Below are positions 47,830-57,544 of a stretch of DNA of 64,000 nucleotides, piece after piece (the stretch's first letter is position 1; every line of letters starts with the position of its first letter). The translations under genes were made by a program, and so were the position numbers. The notes under the pieces are model-generated. The model made no database searches, had not been told where the DNA came from, and saw nothing but the letters and a program-made list of their open reading frames with translations. The stretch comes from Saccharomycopsis phalli (taxonomy: Eukaryota > Ascomycota > Saccharomycetes > Ascoideales > Saccharomycopsidaceae), in NCBI GenBank assembly GCA_020342235.1, contig CP073214.1:744001-808000 (forward strand). The letters are read 5' to 3'.

Positions 47830-49446
47830 TTACACTATGCTCTGATCTATGTACACCGCCTGCCTACATAGAACAGTTATCTTCTTAAAGAACTTTCTCC
47901 ACTCTAATGGGTCTCCCTTGGATTTCACAAACTCAATCTTCTTCAACGATAAGTTGGGGATTTTTGAGATCTTAATGGAGCCTCTAAGATTCATCCTTCG
48001 TGAGTCCAATGTGTGTATTAACAACTTAATAGGATTGCCACCTTGTTTGAAATTTACGTCGCTGGTGTTTCTGAAGTTATCTTCAGCTGTAGGCACTCCT
48101 GATTGATGAAGCGAGTCTAATATTATGGGTATTAAAGACTCAATCGGTAGAATAGAGAAGAACCGGGTCAACCGGTCAGCACTGCTGAAATATTCTTTAA
48201 CTGCAGTCTGGAGATCTTCGTCTTTAAGAGGAGCCGTTTGGTCTCCGGCATTAATAAACTGTAACACCGCGGGATCTTTTGATATTAGCTGATACTTCAC
48301 CAACTCCGAGTCCTTCTTGTCCCGTCGCCGTTTACTGTATTCAGACACTTCTTGCTGAGAAGCAAAATTCGTACCATAATCATCAACGACAAATTTAGCT
48401 ACGTCCACCACTGGTTGAGATGTCGCAAACTCTTGTTGATATGCCTGTGACATTTGTGTGGCTTGAGTAGCTTGTTGAGTAGCCTTGAAAAACTCATCAT
48501 CCGATAAACTTATTTTCAAGTTTGATAATAACCTACTAAGTAAAATCTTTGGATTCTCACAGAGACCACTGGAGTTTGCCAATGAGTTGGCTTTGTTCAC
48601 CCATGGATGCTTCCGAATTCGTTCAATCAGTAACCGGCCTTCGCAGTCTATTTTCAACAACGACTTCAATAATGCAATTACTTCTGTACTGAGCTTTGAC
48701 CATGGATAGCACATGTAAATGTTGTCTCCATGCTCCATATAATATTTAAAGTCTGGGTCATGAACTGTAGGTTCTTCCCATAACGTTTCGCCTGTAAGTA
48801 ACACATACAATAGCACACCACATGACCAGATATCTGTCAATTCGGGTCGGTATCCGTTCGATTGTGCCACCTCTGGTGCCATATAAGGAGGTGAGCCACA
48901 TGCTTTGTATGCGAGTCGTGATTCGCCTGTTTTTTTCCTGTATACACAGGCCAACCCAAAGTCTGCGATCTTCAAGTTCCCATGCTTGTCTAATAGTATA
49001 TTTTCCGGCTTAATGTCCCTATGAGCTACACCTAGTTTGTGTATAAAGTCAATAGCCCCAATTAACTGGTAAAAATAAAAATGTGCAACCTGTTCATCCA
49101 CACCAACATCAGGCTCTATTTTGTCAAACAAGTCACCAGACAGAGCTAATTCCATAATCATCCAAAGATAATTCTTATCACTACCAGCGTCATAGAGCTG
49201 TATTATATTTGGATGGCCGTGACAGCTTTTGTGTATCATCAATTCGCGCGAAATATCGTCATCTTTAAGCCCAAACTGATGACAATATTGCCGGTTGATA
49301 AACTTGATTGCAAACGCTTTATTCGGATTCTTTTTCAAATGGGCTAATTTCACAAAGGCAAAGGAACCTTGCCCTAGAGTCTTGACATATTGGACACCTT
49401 TAATTTGAGGAACATAGTCTCTTTGAGAGAGAGGAATCTCACTCAT
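47830..49446 (-). CDS. CHK1: Chk1: DNA-damage checkpoint kinase
   Basis: A 538-residue protein with an N-terminal kinase domain. It shows LGQGSFAFVKLA, AIKFINRQYCHQFG, HRDIKPENILL, IADFGLACVYRKKTGESRL and KACGSPPYMAPEV, all as in yeast Chk1 (527 residues). The C-terminal third (LTRFFSILPIESLIPIILDSL ... DPLEWRKFFKKITVLCRQAVY) is the regulatory region. A Gln/Thr-rich segment near residue 330-360 contains SQ/TQ dipeptides (ATQQATQATQMSQ, TSQ) that suit Mec1/ATR phosphorylation. Chk1 halts the metaphase-anaphase transition after DNA damage by stabilising securin in budding yeast. The ATG at 49446 is preferred over the frame's upstream extension. Confidence 0.93.
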   Translation of the reverse strand: MSEIPLSQRDYVPQIKGVQYVKTLGQGSFAFVKLAHLKKNPNKAFAIKFINRQYCHQFGLKDDDISRELMIHKSCHGHPNIIQLYDAGSDKNYLWMIMELALSGDLFDKIEPDVGVDEQVAHFYFYQLIGAIDFIHKLGVAHRDIKPENILLDKHGNLKIADFGLACVYRKKTGESRLAYKACGSPPYMAPEVAQSNGYRPELTDIWSCGVLLYVLLTGETLWEEPTVHDPDFKYYMEHGDNIYMCYPWSKLSTEVIALLKSLLKIDCEGRLLIERIRKHPWVNKANSLANSSGLCENPKILLSRLLSNLKISLSDDEFFKATQQATQATQMSQAYQQEFATSQPVVDVAKFVVDDYGTNFASQQEVSEYSKRRRDKKDSELVKYQLISKDPAVLQFINAGDQTAPLKDEDLQTAVKEYFSSADRLTRFFSILPIESLIPIILDSLHQSGVPTAEDNFRNTSDVNFKQGGNPIKLLIHTLDSRRMNLRGSIKISKIPNLSLKKIEFVKSKGDPLEWRKFFKKITVLCRQAVYIDQSIV

Positions 49447-50363
49447 GATCCGTGCTATTGGTACAGAAAACAAAAGACTATATTGAAGGTAAACAGTGCA
49501 GTCACGTGTATCAGTAAGTCGTCTACCAGAAATTCAAGCCTGGCACTTAGCTTGAGGTATTATTTGACCTTCCAGGTATATTATAGTTACTAGCATAAAA
49601 TGCGATTATATATTTATAAAGCTGTGCATAGAGCCCTACTTGCAGGTTCTAAATTTACCCAAATTGAAAAGGCTGTGTATAATCCATCTGTCTGATTAGT
49701 TTAACGTGATTTCCAATGTTGTCATCTTTTAAAGTTATTTATTTGTTGCGTGTTCTAGAAACTAATTAAAACCACAGGCTAAGTTCCTGTCATACCAAAA
49801 TTCAAAACATACGCTGACGCAACCATTAGACGGAAAGAGATTATAAGCATATTCGATATCTTGCCGTAATTTTTTTCCACCCATAAAGATCAGTACTGTT
49901 GCTACAAATTTAGCATTGCTAATATACAATCAAAAAGATTACTGGTTTATAAGTTTACCAAAGACTGCTGCTGGAAAATCTATTAAATGCAATAAACAGA
50001 CACGATGATAAACGGATACAGCAAAATTTAAGTTTTGTGTTTACATTTCCCCAATTGGTTGAATATGCTTTCAGCCTCAATGTAGGATCAGCCTTGGTAA
50101 ACTCTGGTACCTGTTTGGGACATAAGGGGCTGTATGGCTACAACGCAAATCCTTACCCGCCTGAATACACACGTGACATAGCCTGGTCCAGTAGTTCGTG
50201 TCATCAATCCATCAAACAACAATATTTGACGAGAGAGAGTCACAGTAAATATTTTACTTCGAGATAGTCATTGATCGGCTTTAGGGTTACCATATACTAT
50301 AATTATATTTAATTTAGGCACTTTGATTTTGCGCCCCTTGACTAGCACATACCATTTTAAGCA
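49447..50363. other. Divergent intergenic region, CHK1 / RGD1
   Basis: About 0.9 kb, AT-rich, with no convincing coding frame; the 76-codon frame at 50037-50267 has no recognisable content. No tRNA or snoRNA signature was recognised. Confidence 0.4.
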
Positions 50364-52472
50364 ATGAATATTAACCGGCAAAGTGTTGACTTAAGCTCTC
50401 GGCCGGGGACAGGCCAGACTGCCGGAGTGTCCCCAAGTTCATTACCCAGTGCCACTTCTCCAGAACTTCCGGAGATTCCTACACAGAACGCAGAAGCCCT
50501 TCCCAAGTTCTCTACGGAACTATTAAACGATGACAAGGTCTTGCAAGTTTTGAACTCAGATGCAGCCTTGGACGCATTATTGAAGCGCCTCAAAGAATCG
50601 ATTATCAATTGCGAGGAATTTGCAAAGTTTATCAAGAAGAAGTCTGGGTTTCAAGAAGATTATGATTATCAGGTACGCAAGTTAGCCAAGAACACTCAGG
50701 AGTATTTAAGAAACAATGCTTCAAATATTCGCCAAGATTCCTTCACCAAAAGTTTTGAGCAAATTGTCAACTTTGATGATCGATTGCATAACGTTGGTGC
50801 GGCGTATGTCACAGCCCTCCAGCAAATGTCGGAGGAATTGTTCCAACTTAGTAATACCATGCTTAGACAACGTCGAATCTTGAAGGACGAAGGGAAAAGA
50901 AAAGAAAAGGAGGTGGCAGATGCAGTTGTTGCTGCGGAAAAAGCTAAGATAAAGTACGATAATTTGTGCCTTGAATTGGACCGTGTACGAACCAACGAGC
51001 CTACGAAAAAATTCACATTGAAGGGTTCCAAGACGACTTCACAGCAGGAGGAGGAGTTGCTAAACAAGATCGAGCATGCGCAGAATGATTATAATGTCAA
51101 AGTGACGCTTGCAAAGCGACAGAGAGAAGACTTGATGAAAGCAGCTCGGCCACAAAACCTGAAGGCACTCAAGGATTTGATCGTGGAAATAGATTTGGCC
51201 ATGAGTGTCCAGTTGCAAAAATACTGTACGTGGTGTGAAAATCTCCTCATGAACTCTGGGGTGTTGATCAGTCCAATCAGAGCTGACGCTCGAAAGAGTT
51301 CGATGAAGACTCTAGCGGCTAGCGTGGACAATGAGCGGGACTTGTTTAACTATTTAATGAAGTTCCTGCGAGCCCCTTCCTCAAAGAGTTTACAGCCTGT
51401 GGACTTTGTAATTCACCCTACATTGTCAAACAGCCAGGCCAATTATAATGCCAACTTCAGCCATTCGACTTCTAATACACCCCTTAATATCAAGCGGTCA
51501 AGTTCCGTAGTACTGAAAAAACAGGGTCTTGGCTCGCCGCTTGCTGCTACCGCCAACCCGGGATTACTCAATGTTAAGGAAGAAAGTCATCCTGCTAATT
51601 CCAACAGACTTAGTTACGTTCCAGGCCCACATACATCAAGAGACACATTTGGCAACAACAATGCCTTTGGCAACAACAATGCCTTTAGCAATAACAATGC
51701 CTTTAGCAACAACAATGCCGCCAGCGTAAATAATCCTGCTACCGGCGATGAGAATTTTGGTGAAAATTACCCAGCTAACAGTACTTCACACAGTGCGTTG
51801 CCGTCTACTGCGGAGCTCACAAGTATTGTGAAAAATCATCCACGACCAGCAAATAACCCTTTGATGTTTGGAGGGCGCATTGACGATTTGTGTTTGTTCG
51901 AGGAGGAGTCGGTACCTTTTATTGTTAAGCAATGTATCAACATTATTGACACATACGGCATCCGGCTAGAGGGAATATATCGTACCAGTGGGAATGTGTC
52001 CAAGGTTCAGTTACTTAAGGATGCGCTCAATAATGACCGTTCTTTGATGGACAAACTTCTTGTTGCACCGGAGAAGCGAGTTGATAGCGATTTCTACTGT
52101 ATTGCTTCCTTATTGAAACTCTACTTTTCGCAATTATCCGAGCCATTGTTGACCAACCTGTTGTATCCAAGATTTGTGGCGTCTGTCAAAATAAGAAACC
52201 CAGGCAGTCGATTGAAGAGTTTGCACGAGTCTGTGTTTGAGATGCCAGATGCAAACTACTTCACATTAAGAGCCATTATATTCCATCTCAACAGAGTGGC
52301 AGAGAACGAGGCGTATACCAGAATGACGCCACAGAGTCTTGGGATAATCTGGGGACCTAACTTATTACCGTCGGAGCAGGCTACTGCTGAGGATATTAGT
52401 CTACAAGGCCAGATTATCACAGAATTAATGAAGTTTGCTGAGGATATTTTTGTGCCAGAGGAAGAGGAGTAG
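50364..52472 (+). CDS. RGD1: Rgd1: F-BAR and RhoGAP protein
   Basis: A 702-residue protein with an F-BAR membrane-binding domain (about 50-330, helical, with ALLKRLKESIINCEEFAKFIKKK at its start), a disordered Ser/Asn-rich linker, and a C-terminal RhoGAP domain (about 510-695). The arginine finger is in GIYRTSGNVSK, and the later motif NRVAENEAYTRMTPQSLGIIWGPNLL is typical. Yeast Rgd1 (666 residues) stimulates GTP hydrolysis by Rho3 and Rho4 and acts at sites of polarised growth. The linker includes four perfect or near-perfect 18-bp repeats (51648-51719). The stop codon is only 35 bp from that of the convergent transporter gene. Confidence 0.93.
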   Translation: MNINRQSVDLSSRPGTGQTAGVSPSSLPSATSPELPEIPTQNAEALPKFSTELLNDDKVLQVLNSDAALDALLKRLKESIINCEEFAKFIKKKSGFQEDYDYQVRKLAKNTQEYLRNNASNIRQDSFTKSFEQIVNFDDRLHNVGAAYVTALQQMSEELFQLSNTMLRQRRILKDEGKRKEKEVADAVVAAEKAKIKYDNLCLELDRVRTNEPTKKFTLKGSKTTSQQEEELLNKIEHAQNDYNVKVTLAKRQREDLMKAARPQNLKALKDLIVEIDLAMSVQLQKYCTWCENLLMNSGVLISPIRADARKSSMKTLAASVDNERDLFNYLMKFLRAPSSKSLQPVDFVIHPTLSNSQANYNANFSHSTSNTPLNIKRSSSVVLKKQGLGSPLAATANPGLLNVKEESHPANSNRLSYVPGPHTSRDTFGNNNAFGNNNAFSNNNAFSNNNAASVNNPATGDENFGENYPANSTSHSALPSTAELTSIVKNHPRPANNPLMFGGRIDDLCLFEEESVPFIVKQCINIIDTYGIRLEGIYRTSGNVSKVQLLKDALNNDRSLMDKLLVAPEKRVDSDFYCIASLLKLYFSQLSEPLLTNLLYPRFVASVKIRNPGSRLKSLHESVFEMPDANYFTLRAIIFHLNRVAENEAYTRMTPQSLGIIWGPNLLPSEQATAEDISLQGQIITELMKFAEDIFVPEEEE
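51648..51719 (+). repeat. Four 18-bp tandem repeats in RGD1 (FGNNNA/FSNNNA)
   Basis: Units tttggcaacaacaatgcc start at 51648, 51666, 51684 and 51702, with slight changes in the last two (agc for ggc, aat for aac). They are in frame and extend the disordered linker, so copy number can change without breaking the protein. Confidence 0.95.
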
Positions 52473-52507
52473 CTACATGGTTGAATATCAAAATACACGT
52501 ATATAAT

Positions 52508-53815
52508 CTAGTTAATTAATTTACCTGCCCAATCTAAAACCTCCAAGCTAGTTACAACTACAAAAATTGTGGTTGGTAATGTTAAAACCACATAACCCCA
52601 GAACAAGACGCCTGCCATTTCTTGTTCATACAACTCATTCAACTGACATATCTGCGACAACTGGATGGCAGGAGGAGAAATGGTTAATATAAATGCCACA
52701 ATTAAAAAAATTGGATCGTCCAAAATAGATATCTCAATGTACTTCACGCACAATGCAATAATAGGGAGAAGAATAATAGGTGGCAATATCATTCGGGATA
52801 TAAGAGACCCAAATATTATTTTCTTATAGTTTCTGCTTGCCACAGGAGTCTCTGAGCTAGGGCATAAATTGGACCCCAAAACCACCAAAATTAATGGAAT
52901 AGATACACTCCCCAAATCACGGATAGCAGACGCTAGCGTATTTTGTACAAACCCGTTATCGACAAAAAAGGCCTTTTGTAAAGCCGGAATCGAAGCAACG
53001 AGCACTGACAATGCCATCGAGTATAGTGGTGGATTCATAAACTCCAAGAAGCCCTTGAGTTTGGTGCCGAAATAGCTGCTCCAAGAACGACGAGGAAAGA
53101 ACTCCTGCAATTCGGATTCGGGCAGGCTAATTTCTTCAGGTTCAAGACCCTCTGGAACCGGCAGAGCATGTACGGAATTCAAAACTTGGTCGTCATCATC
53201 ATCCCTATACAGAGCTGAACTCTGTTCAGAGTCCAAATTCTTGGCATATGGATCGTATTCCAATTCCCGGGGACTCCGTCTTCGTAAAAGTGTATTGTAC
53301 CCCCAAGACCACCGGAGAACCTGACCTAATTGCTGGAAGATTAACAAATATAAAATGCCTCTAGAGGCCACTTTATCATTTGTGTCGTCATCTAATATGT
53401 CCCAATACAAGTTTGGCAATGTGTAAGCAAGTGCCACAGTCAAAGACACGGGAAGAGAATTGGAGTTACCAAAGACAGACATTGCAGTCACATAGTTTGA
53501 TTCTGGTTCGTTGAGTCGTAGCGCATGGGAAGTTAACCGTGCGCACAATACCGACACACCCGTGGATAATGCATAGAAGATTGGAATGATAGATATCTCT
53601 AAGATCTTCTTGAGGGATAATGAAGGCGCCAATTTGCTGAAAATAAGTGCCGGTGTAAAAAGGTTCACATTCAATAAGGAAATATACTTTTGAGACTGGG
53701 GGCTCAATAATCCAACCTTTGCACACACAAAACCAGCAATACAGATAAAAATCACTTGCACCGTAGCTTGAAAAGTGAGGAAGGATATGTGGGAATAAGA
53801 TAAACCGACTGTCAT
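52508..53815 (-). CDS. PIN/auxin-efflux-carrier-family membrane transporter (ECM3-like)
   Basis: A 435-residue membrane protein with two hydrophobic halves of about five segments each, separated by a hydrophilic loop (about residues 180-250) rich in Arg, Asp and Glu. Signatures of the auxin efflux carrier / Ecm3 family include VKVGLL-like AKVGLLSPQSQKYISLLNVNLFTPALIFSKLA near the start, MSVFGNSNSLPVSL, and LVVLGSNLCPSS in the second half. Yeast relatives (Ecm3, YNL095C, YOR092W) lie in the ER or vacuole and their substrates are not established. No auxin role is implied. Confidence 0.85.
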   Translation of the reverse strand: MTVGLSYSHISFLTFQATVQVIFICIAGFVCAKVGLLSPQSQKYISLLNVNLFTPALIFSKLAPSLSLKKILEISIIPIFYALSTGVSVLCARLTSHALRLNEPESNYVTAMSVFGNSNSLPVSLTVALAYTLPNLYWDILDDDTNDKVASRGILYLLIFQQLGQVLRWSWGYNTLLRRRSPRELEYDPYAKNLDSEQSSALYRDDDDDQVLNSVHALPVPEGLEPEEISLPESELQEFFPRRSWSSYFGTKLKGFLEFMNPPLYSMALSVLVASIPALQKAFFVDNGFVQNTLASAIRDLGSVSIPLILVVLGSNLCPSSETPVASRNYKKIIFGSLISRMILPPIILLPIIALCVKYIEISILDDPIFLIVAFILTISPPAIQLSQICQLNELYEQEMAGVLFWGYVVLTLPTTIFVVVTSLEVLDWAGKLIN

Positions 53816-54394
53816 TTCAACTCAATTACGAGTTATTATTATTCCAAGGATAAATTGCAGGATCGCAAATGATTAAGTTACCAAGGAAAACTTTTTAGTA
53901 TGGTAATATCTCGTTGTGTTGCAGATAAAAGGGGCAGCAAATAATTTTTATGGCAAGGAATCTCAGTCGGACTTATCCCAGTTGGAGGATGCACGTGGGG
54001 TGATACTGGCTTGGGCTGTGGCGAGTGATTGAGGTAGGGAAGTGTGTAATCATGCCATTTGCGTCATCAAGGAGGCAATACCATTATTTTGCTGCCGTCC
54101 CCTTGGACGCCTTATCGGCTTTTTCTTTGATAATCAAATGCCAAGACGAGGCTATGCACATTTTTCGTTGGCTGTGGGAGCTTGGGATGGCCCAGCGTCA
54201 AACAACTGTAATTTAACAACACGTATTAAAGTGAAATTTCTTTTACTGTCCGTGACACGATATTAAACAAGGCTACAGGCAGAAAATATCATTTTCTTGG
54301 ACGGAATTTGATGTTTCATTGCTTATCAGTGAAATGTATATTTGTTGTATTACACACGACCATGCATGACTAGATGCGGGCGTCTGAGGACCAG
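53816..54394. other. Intergenic region, transporter promoter / CCC2 3' end
   Basis: About 580 bp with the transporter's promoter on the left. Short frames at 54025-54266 lack recognisable content. Nothing else was seen. Confidence 0.4.
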
Positions 54395-57300
54395 CTAGAT
54401 CTTAGAAGGGTCCCATTTCCGCAAACTCAACGAACTGGTCACCACACAAACACTACTCATGCTCATTGCAGCAGCAGCAAACAACGGGTGGACAATGCCA
54501 ATCATTGCCATGGGAATCATGAGCAAGTTATAGATGCTGGCCAATAGAAAGTTTAATTTTATGGTTCTGAATGTCTTCTTACTTAAATCCAATGCAAGAA
54601 GCAAGTTGCGGAGACTCAGATCCAATAAAATTACGTCGGCGGCTGAAGCAGCAATATCCGTAGAGTCATTGAATGATACCCCCACATCTGCACTGGTGAT
54701 TGCTGCAGCATCGTTAATTCCATCACCAATAAACAACACCTTTGATGAATTCTGAATATTAGTAACAATCTCTTCCTTCCGCTCTGGTGATATTTCAGCA
54801 AATATGTTAGCAAGTGGAATATTAAGCGACTGCCCAATGTATTTGGCAATCTTGTAGTTGTCTCCTGTCACCATGAGCGTATCTAACTTCTTCAAATGTA
54901 ACTGGTTAATAACGTCGGCAGCTTCCTCCTTTAACTGGTCCTTAAGCACCAAGTTCCCTAAATGCACATCATTGATAGAAACATGTATAATGGTTCCCAC
55001 ACGGGACTCTTTGGTTTGAGGACCAGGGCTTACCAACTTTGAGTTGCCAACCTTGATGTTCAACTTTTTCTGGTTGTAGACAAAATTTCCCTCCACTCCT
55101 TGACCCACTATATACTTTGAATCAATAGTGTCCGCATTCAATGTAGGCTTATCAATGCTCTCACAGTGACATAATATAGATTTGCTGACAGGGTGGCTAT
55201 TATTTCGCTCCATGAGTCCAATCAAGTACCACAAATCCCTTTCCTGTAACCCAAACAAGCTTTCAGTCTTTTCAAAATCAAGTCGTATCTTGGACAACTT
55301 CATTTTACCAGTAGTCAACGTGTTAGTTTTATCAAATAATATAGAACTAACTTGGGTCAACAGCTCAAAAACATCTCCTCCCTTAACCAATATACCGTTT
55401 TGAGCACCAGTACCTGTGGCAACCATAATGGCAGTAGGCGCAGCTAACCCCAAAGCACAAGGACAAGCTATGACAATGACGCTGATTGCAATCTTAAGGC
55501 AATTAAAGAACACGCCATTCAGCTTATGCACGATAAATGTATTTGGATAAATAAAATTAGTTTCCAGAATTATTTTGAAAGAGACCACTGTGTACCACGT
55601 AATAAACGTGAGTACGGATAACAATATTATAAAAGGAACAAATCTGGAAGCAATGTAGTCACTAAATTTTTGGATTGGGGCCTTTTTGAATTGTGCGTTT
55701 CTTACCAATGTGATTATCTTTGATAGTTTAGTCTGCTGGCCAACTTGGGTTACCTTTAAGTAGAGCAAATTGGACAAGTTAATGGATCCTCCAATAACTT
55801 CTGAAGAAACAGTCTTCATCACAGGCAATGATTCTCCTGTCATTAAAGACTCATTTACTTCAGACTCACCGTAAACAACAACTCCATCTGACGGGATCTT
55901 GTCTCCTGGTCTAACCACTAAAATGTCATTTAACTGTATCAAGTCCACCGACATCTCCTCGATTTCATAATCATTCGGGTTAAATGTATCTAGTACAATT
56001 GGGCCTTTTACAAGGTTGCATTTTTGTGGAATGAGCTTCATTAATTCCGACAAGGATGTAGTGGTCTGAGCTTTTGCTTTGGACTCCAACCATTTACCCA
56101 AGCTAATGAATATGAACAACATAGTGGAAGTATCAAATAACAACATTGGGTGATGAGCGTTGGCTAACACAATATTAAGCAACATGGCATACACGGAAAA
56201 CACATATGACACAGTGGTGGAGATCGTCACCAACACATCCATAGTAGCAGCACCATGCTTCAATGATTTATATGATGAAATATAGAAGCTTCTGCCCACT
56301 GTGTATTGCAAATAAGAAGTGAGAGCAAGACATACAATGTCTTCTAGGTACAACCCGGTTATTATTCTGCAGGATATCATCATTTTAACATGATGTGGTA
56401 GGATATGACCAAAAAGAAAAACCGGGAATCCACATATTAAAGAACTCACAAAGTTTTTTCTCCAATACTGGATCTCCTTGATTTTGGACAAGGAGTGTAG
56501 TTGCGTGTCATTCATACTATTACTAGAGTTCACGAGTAGTACGTCCATGGCTAATTCCTCCCTGATATACTCAATGATATCGCGGACGCCCACCAAGCTA
56601 GTGTCATAAGTAATTTGTAAGTTATGATTATCATAGCTGACAGATATTATACCCGAGAATTTCTGCTGAACCACCGTTGAAATTTGCTCATCAGGAAACT
56701 TGGCGTTGCCATGTAACTTTATAGTAATAGAATCCACCTTGCTCTCATCTGGAACCTGGCTAGTGAGAATCACTGCTTCGAACCCACAATCTTCAATCAG
56801 ATCCCTTAGTTCTTCTGGAGTAACCTTGTTATTGTGAATTATTATAGCCTCTTCTGTTAATAGAGAGACATCCACGCTGATGACATTGGTAAGATTTTTT
56901 GTAGCATTGATAATCGATTCCACGCATGAACTGCACGTCATTCCCTTGATGGACAATTTGGTTATAAGCTTATCTGATTTACCTGTGTCAATCAAAGAGG
57001 CATCAAAGCCACAGTCAGATATCTTTTCAATCACTTGATCAGAGCTGATCATGCTAGTATGACTGATCATCGCTTCCTCTGTCATTAGTGAGACATCCAC
57101 AGACATTATATTTTCGTCTTCCATGAGAGCTTGTTTGATTGATTCGACACAAGATGAACATGTCATGCCTTTTATACTAACCTTGGTTAATTCGGTGGTG
57201 TTCTTTGGCGATTCAACTGAGCTGACTATTGTGGCATCAAACCCGGCTTCTTCAATCTGTTGTCTCAAATATTCCAGCGATATATTATTATTGTGAAAAA

Positions 57301-57544
57301 CTTGGGCTTGGTTCGTCATCAACGATACATCCGCATTTTTAACACCGTTTATTTTTATCAACTTCTCGTGAATGGAGTTGGAACAAGCGGAACATGTCAT
57401 TCCTTCAATTCCGAATGTTGTCAGAACATCTCCTTGACCCAGAAACCTACTATCGCCGAGAGAAACAGCGGGTGTCTCCACGAGAGGGATCTGAGAATAC
57501 TCTCCAGATCGGTTCTTCGAAAACCATGAAGCCAATTTGCTCAT
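54395..57544 (-). CDS. CCC2: Ccc2-type copper-transporting P1B-ATPase
   Basis: A 1049-residue heavy-metal ATPase. The N-terminus has three metal-binding domains with GMTCSAC or GMTCSSC, followed by a fourth HMA-like domain (about 270-345) that has lost its Cys pair. Then come about eight membrane helices with the copper-site CPC (VIACPCALGL), LMTGESLPV, NSHPVS, MVTGDN and GDGINDAAA. Ccc2 loads copper from Atx1 into the Golgi for Fet3-type multicopper oxidases. The phosphorylation loop reads DKTNTLT (D738-T744) where the superfamily has DKTGTLT, from an AAC codon at 55322-55324; the catalytic Asp itself is intact. Candida also has the copper exporter Crp1, but the length and domain count suit Ccc2 better. 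Confidence 0.87.
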   Translation of the reverse strand: MSKLASWFSKNRSGEYSQIPLVETPAVSLGDSRFLGQGDVLTTFGIEGMTCSACSNSIHEKLIKINGVKNADVSLMTNQAQVFHNNNISLEYLRQQIEEAGFDATIVSSVESPKNTTELTKVSIKGMTCSSCVESIKQALMEDENIMSVDVSLMTEEAMISHTSMISSDQVIEKISDCGFDASLIDTGKSDKLITKLSIKGMTCSSCVESIINATKNLTNVISVDVSLLTEEAIIIHNNKVTPEELRDLIEDCGFEAVILTSQVPDESKVDSITIKLHGNAKFPDEQISTVVQQKFSGIISVSYDNHNLQITYDTSLVGVRDIIEYIREELAMDVLLVNSSNSMNDTQLHSLSKIKEIQYWRKNFVSSLICGFPVFLFGHILPHHVKMMISCRIITGLYLEDIVCLALTSYLQYTVGRSFYISSYKSLKHGAATMDVLVTISTTVSYVFSVYAMLLNIVLANAHHPMLLFDTSTMLFIFISLGKWLESKAKAQTTTSLSELMKLIPQKCNLVKGPIVLDTFNPNDYEIEEMSVDLIQLNDILVVRPGDKIPSDGVVVYGESEVNESLMTGESLPVMKTVSSEVIGGSINLSNLLYLKVTQVGQQTKLSKIITLVRNAQFKKAPIQKFSDYIASRFVPFIILLSVLTFITWYTVVSFKIILETNFIYPNTFIVHKLNGVFFNCLKIAISVIVIACPCALGLAAPTAIMVATGTGAQNGILVKGGDVFELLTQVSSILFDKTNTLTTGKMKLSKIRLDFEKTESLFGLQERDLWYLIGLMERNNSHPVSKSILCHCESIDKPTLNADTIDSKYIVGQGVEGNFVYNQKKLNIKVGNSKLVSPGPQTKESRVGTIIHVSINDVHLGNLVLKDQLKEEAADVINQLHLKKLDTLMVTGDNYKIAKYIGQSLNIPLANIFAEISPERKEEIVTNIQNSSKVLFIGDGINDAAAITSADVGVSFNDSTDIAASAADVILLDLSLRNLLLALDLSKKTFRTIKLNFLLASIYNLLMIPMAMIGIVHPLFAAAAMSMSSVCVVTSSLSLRKWDPSKI

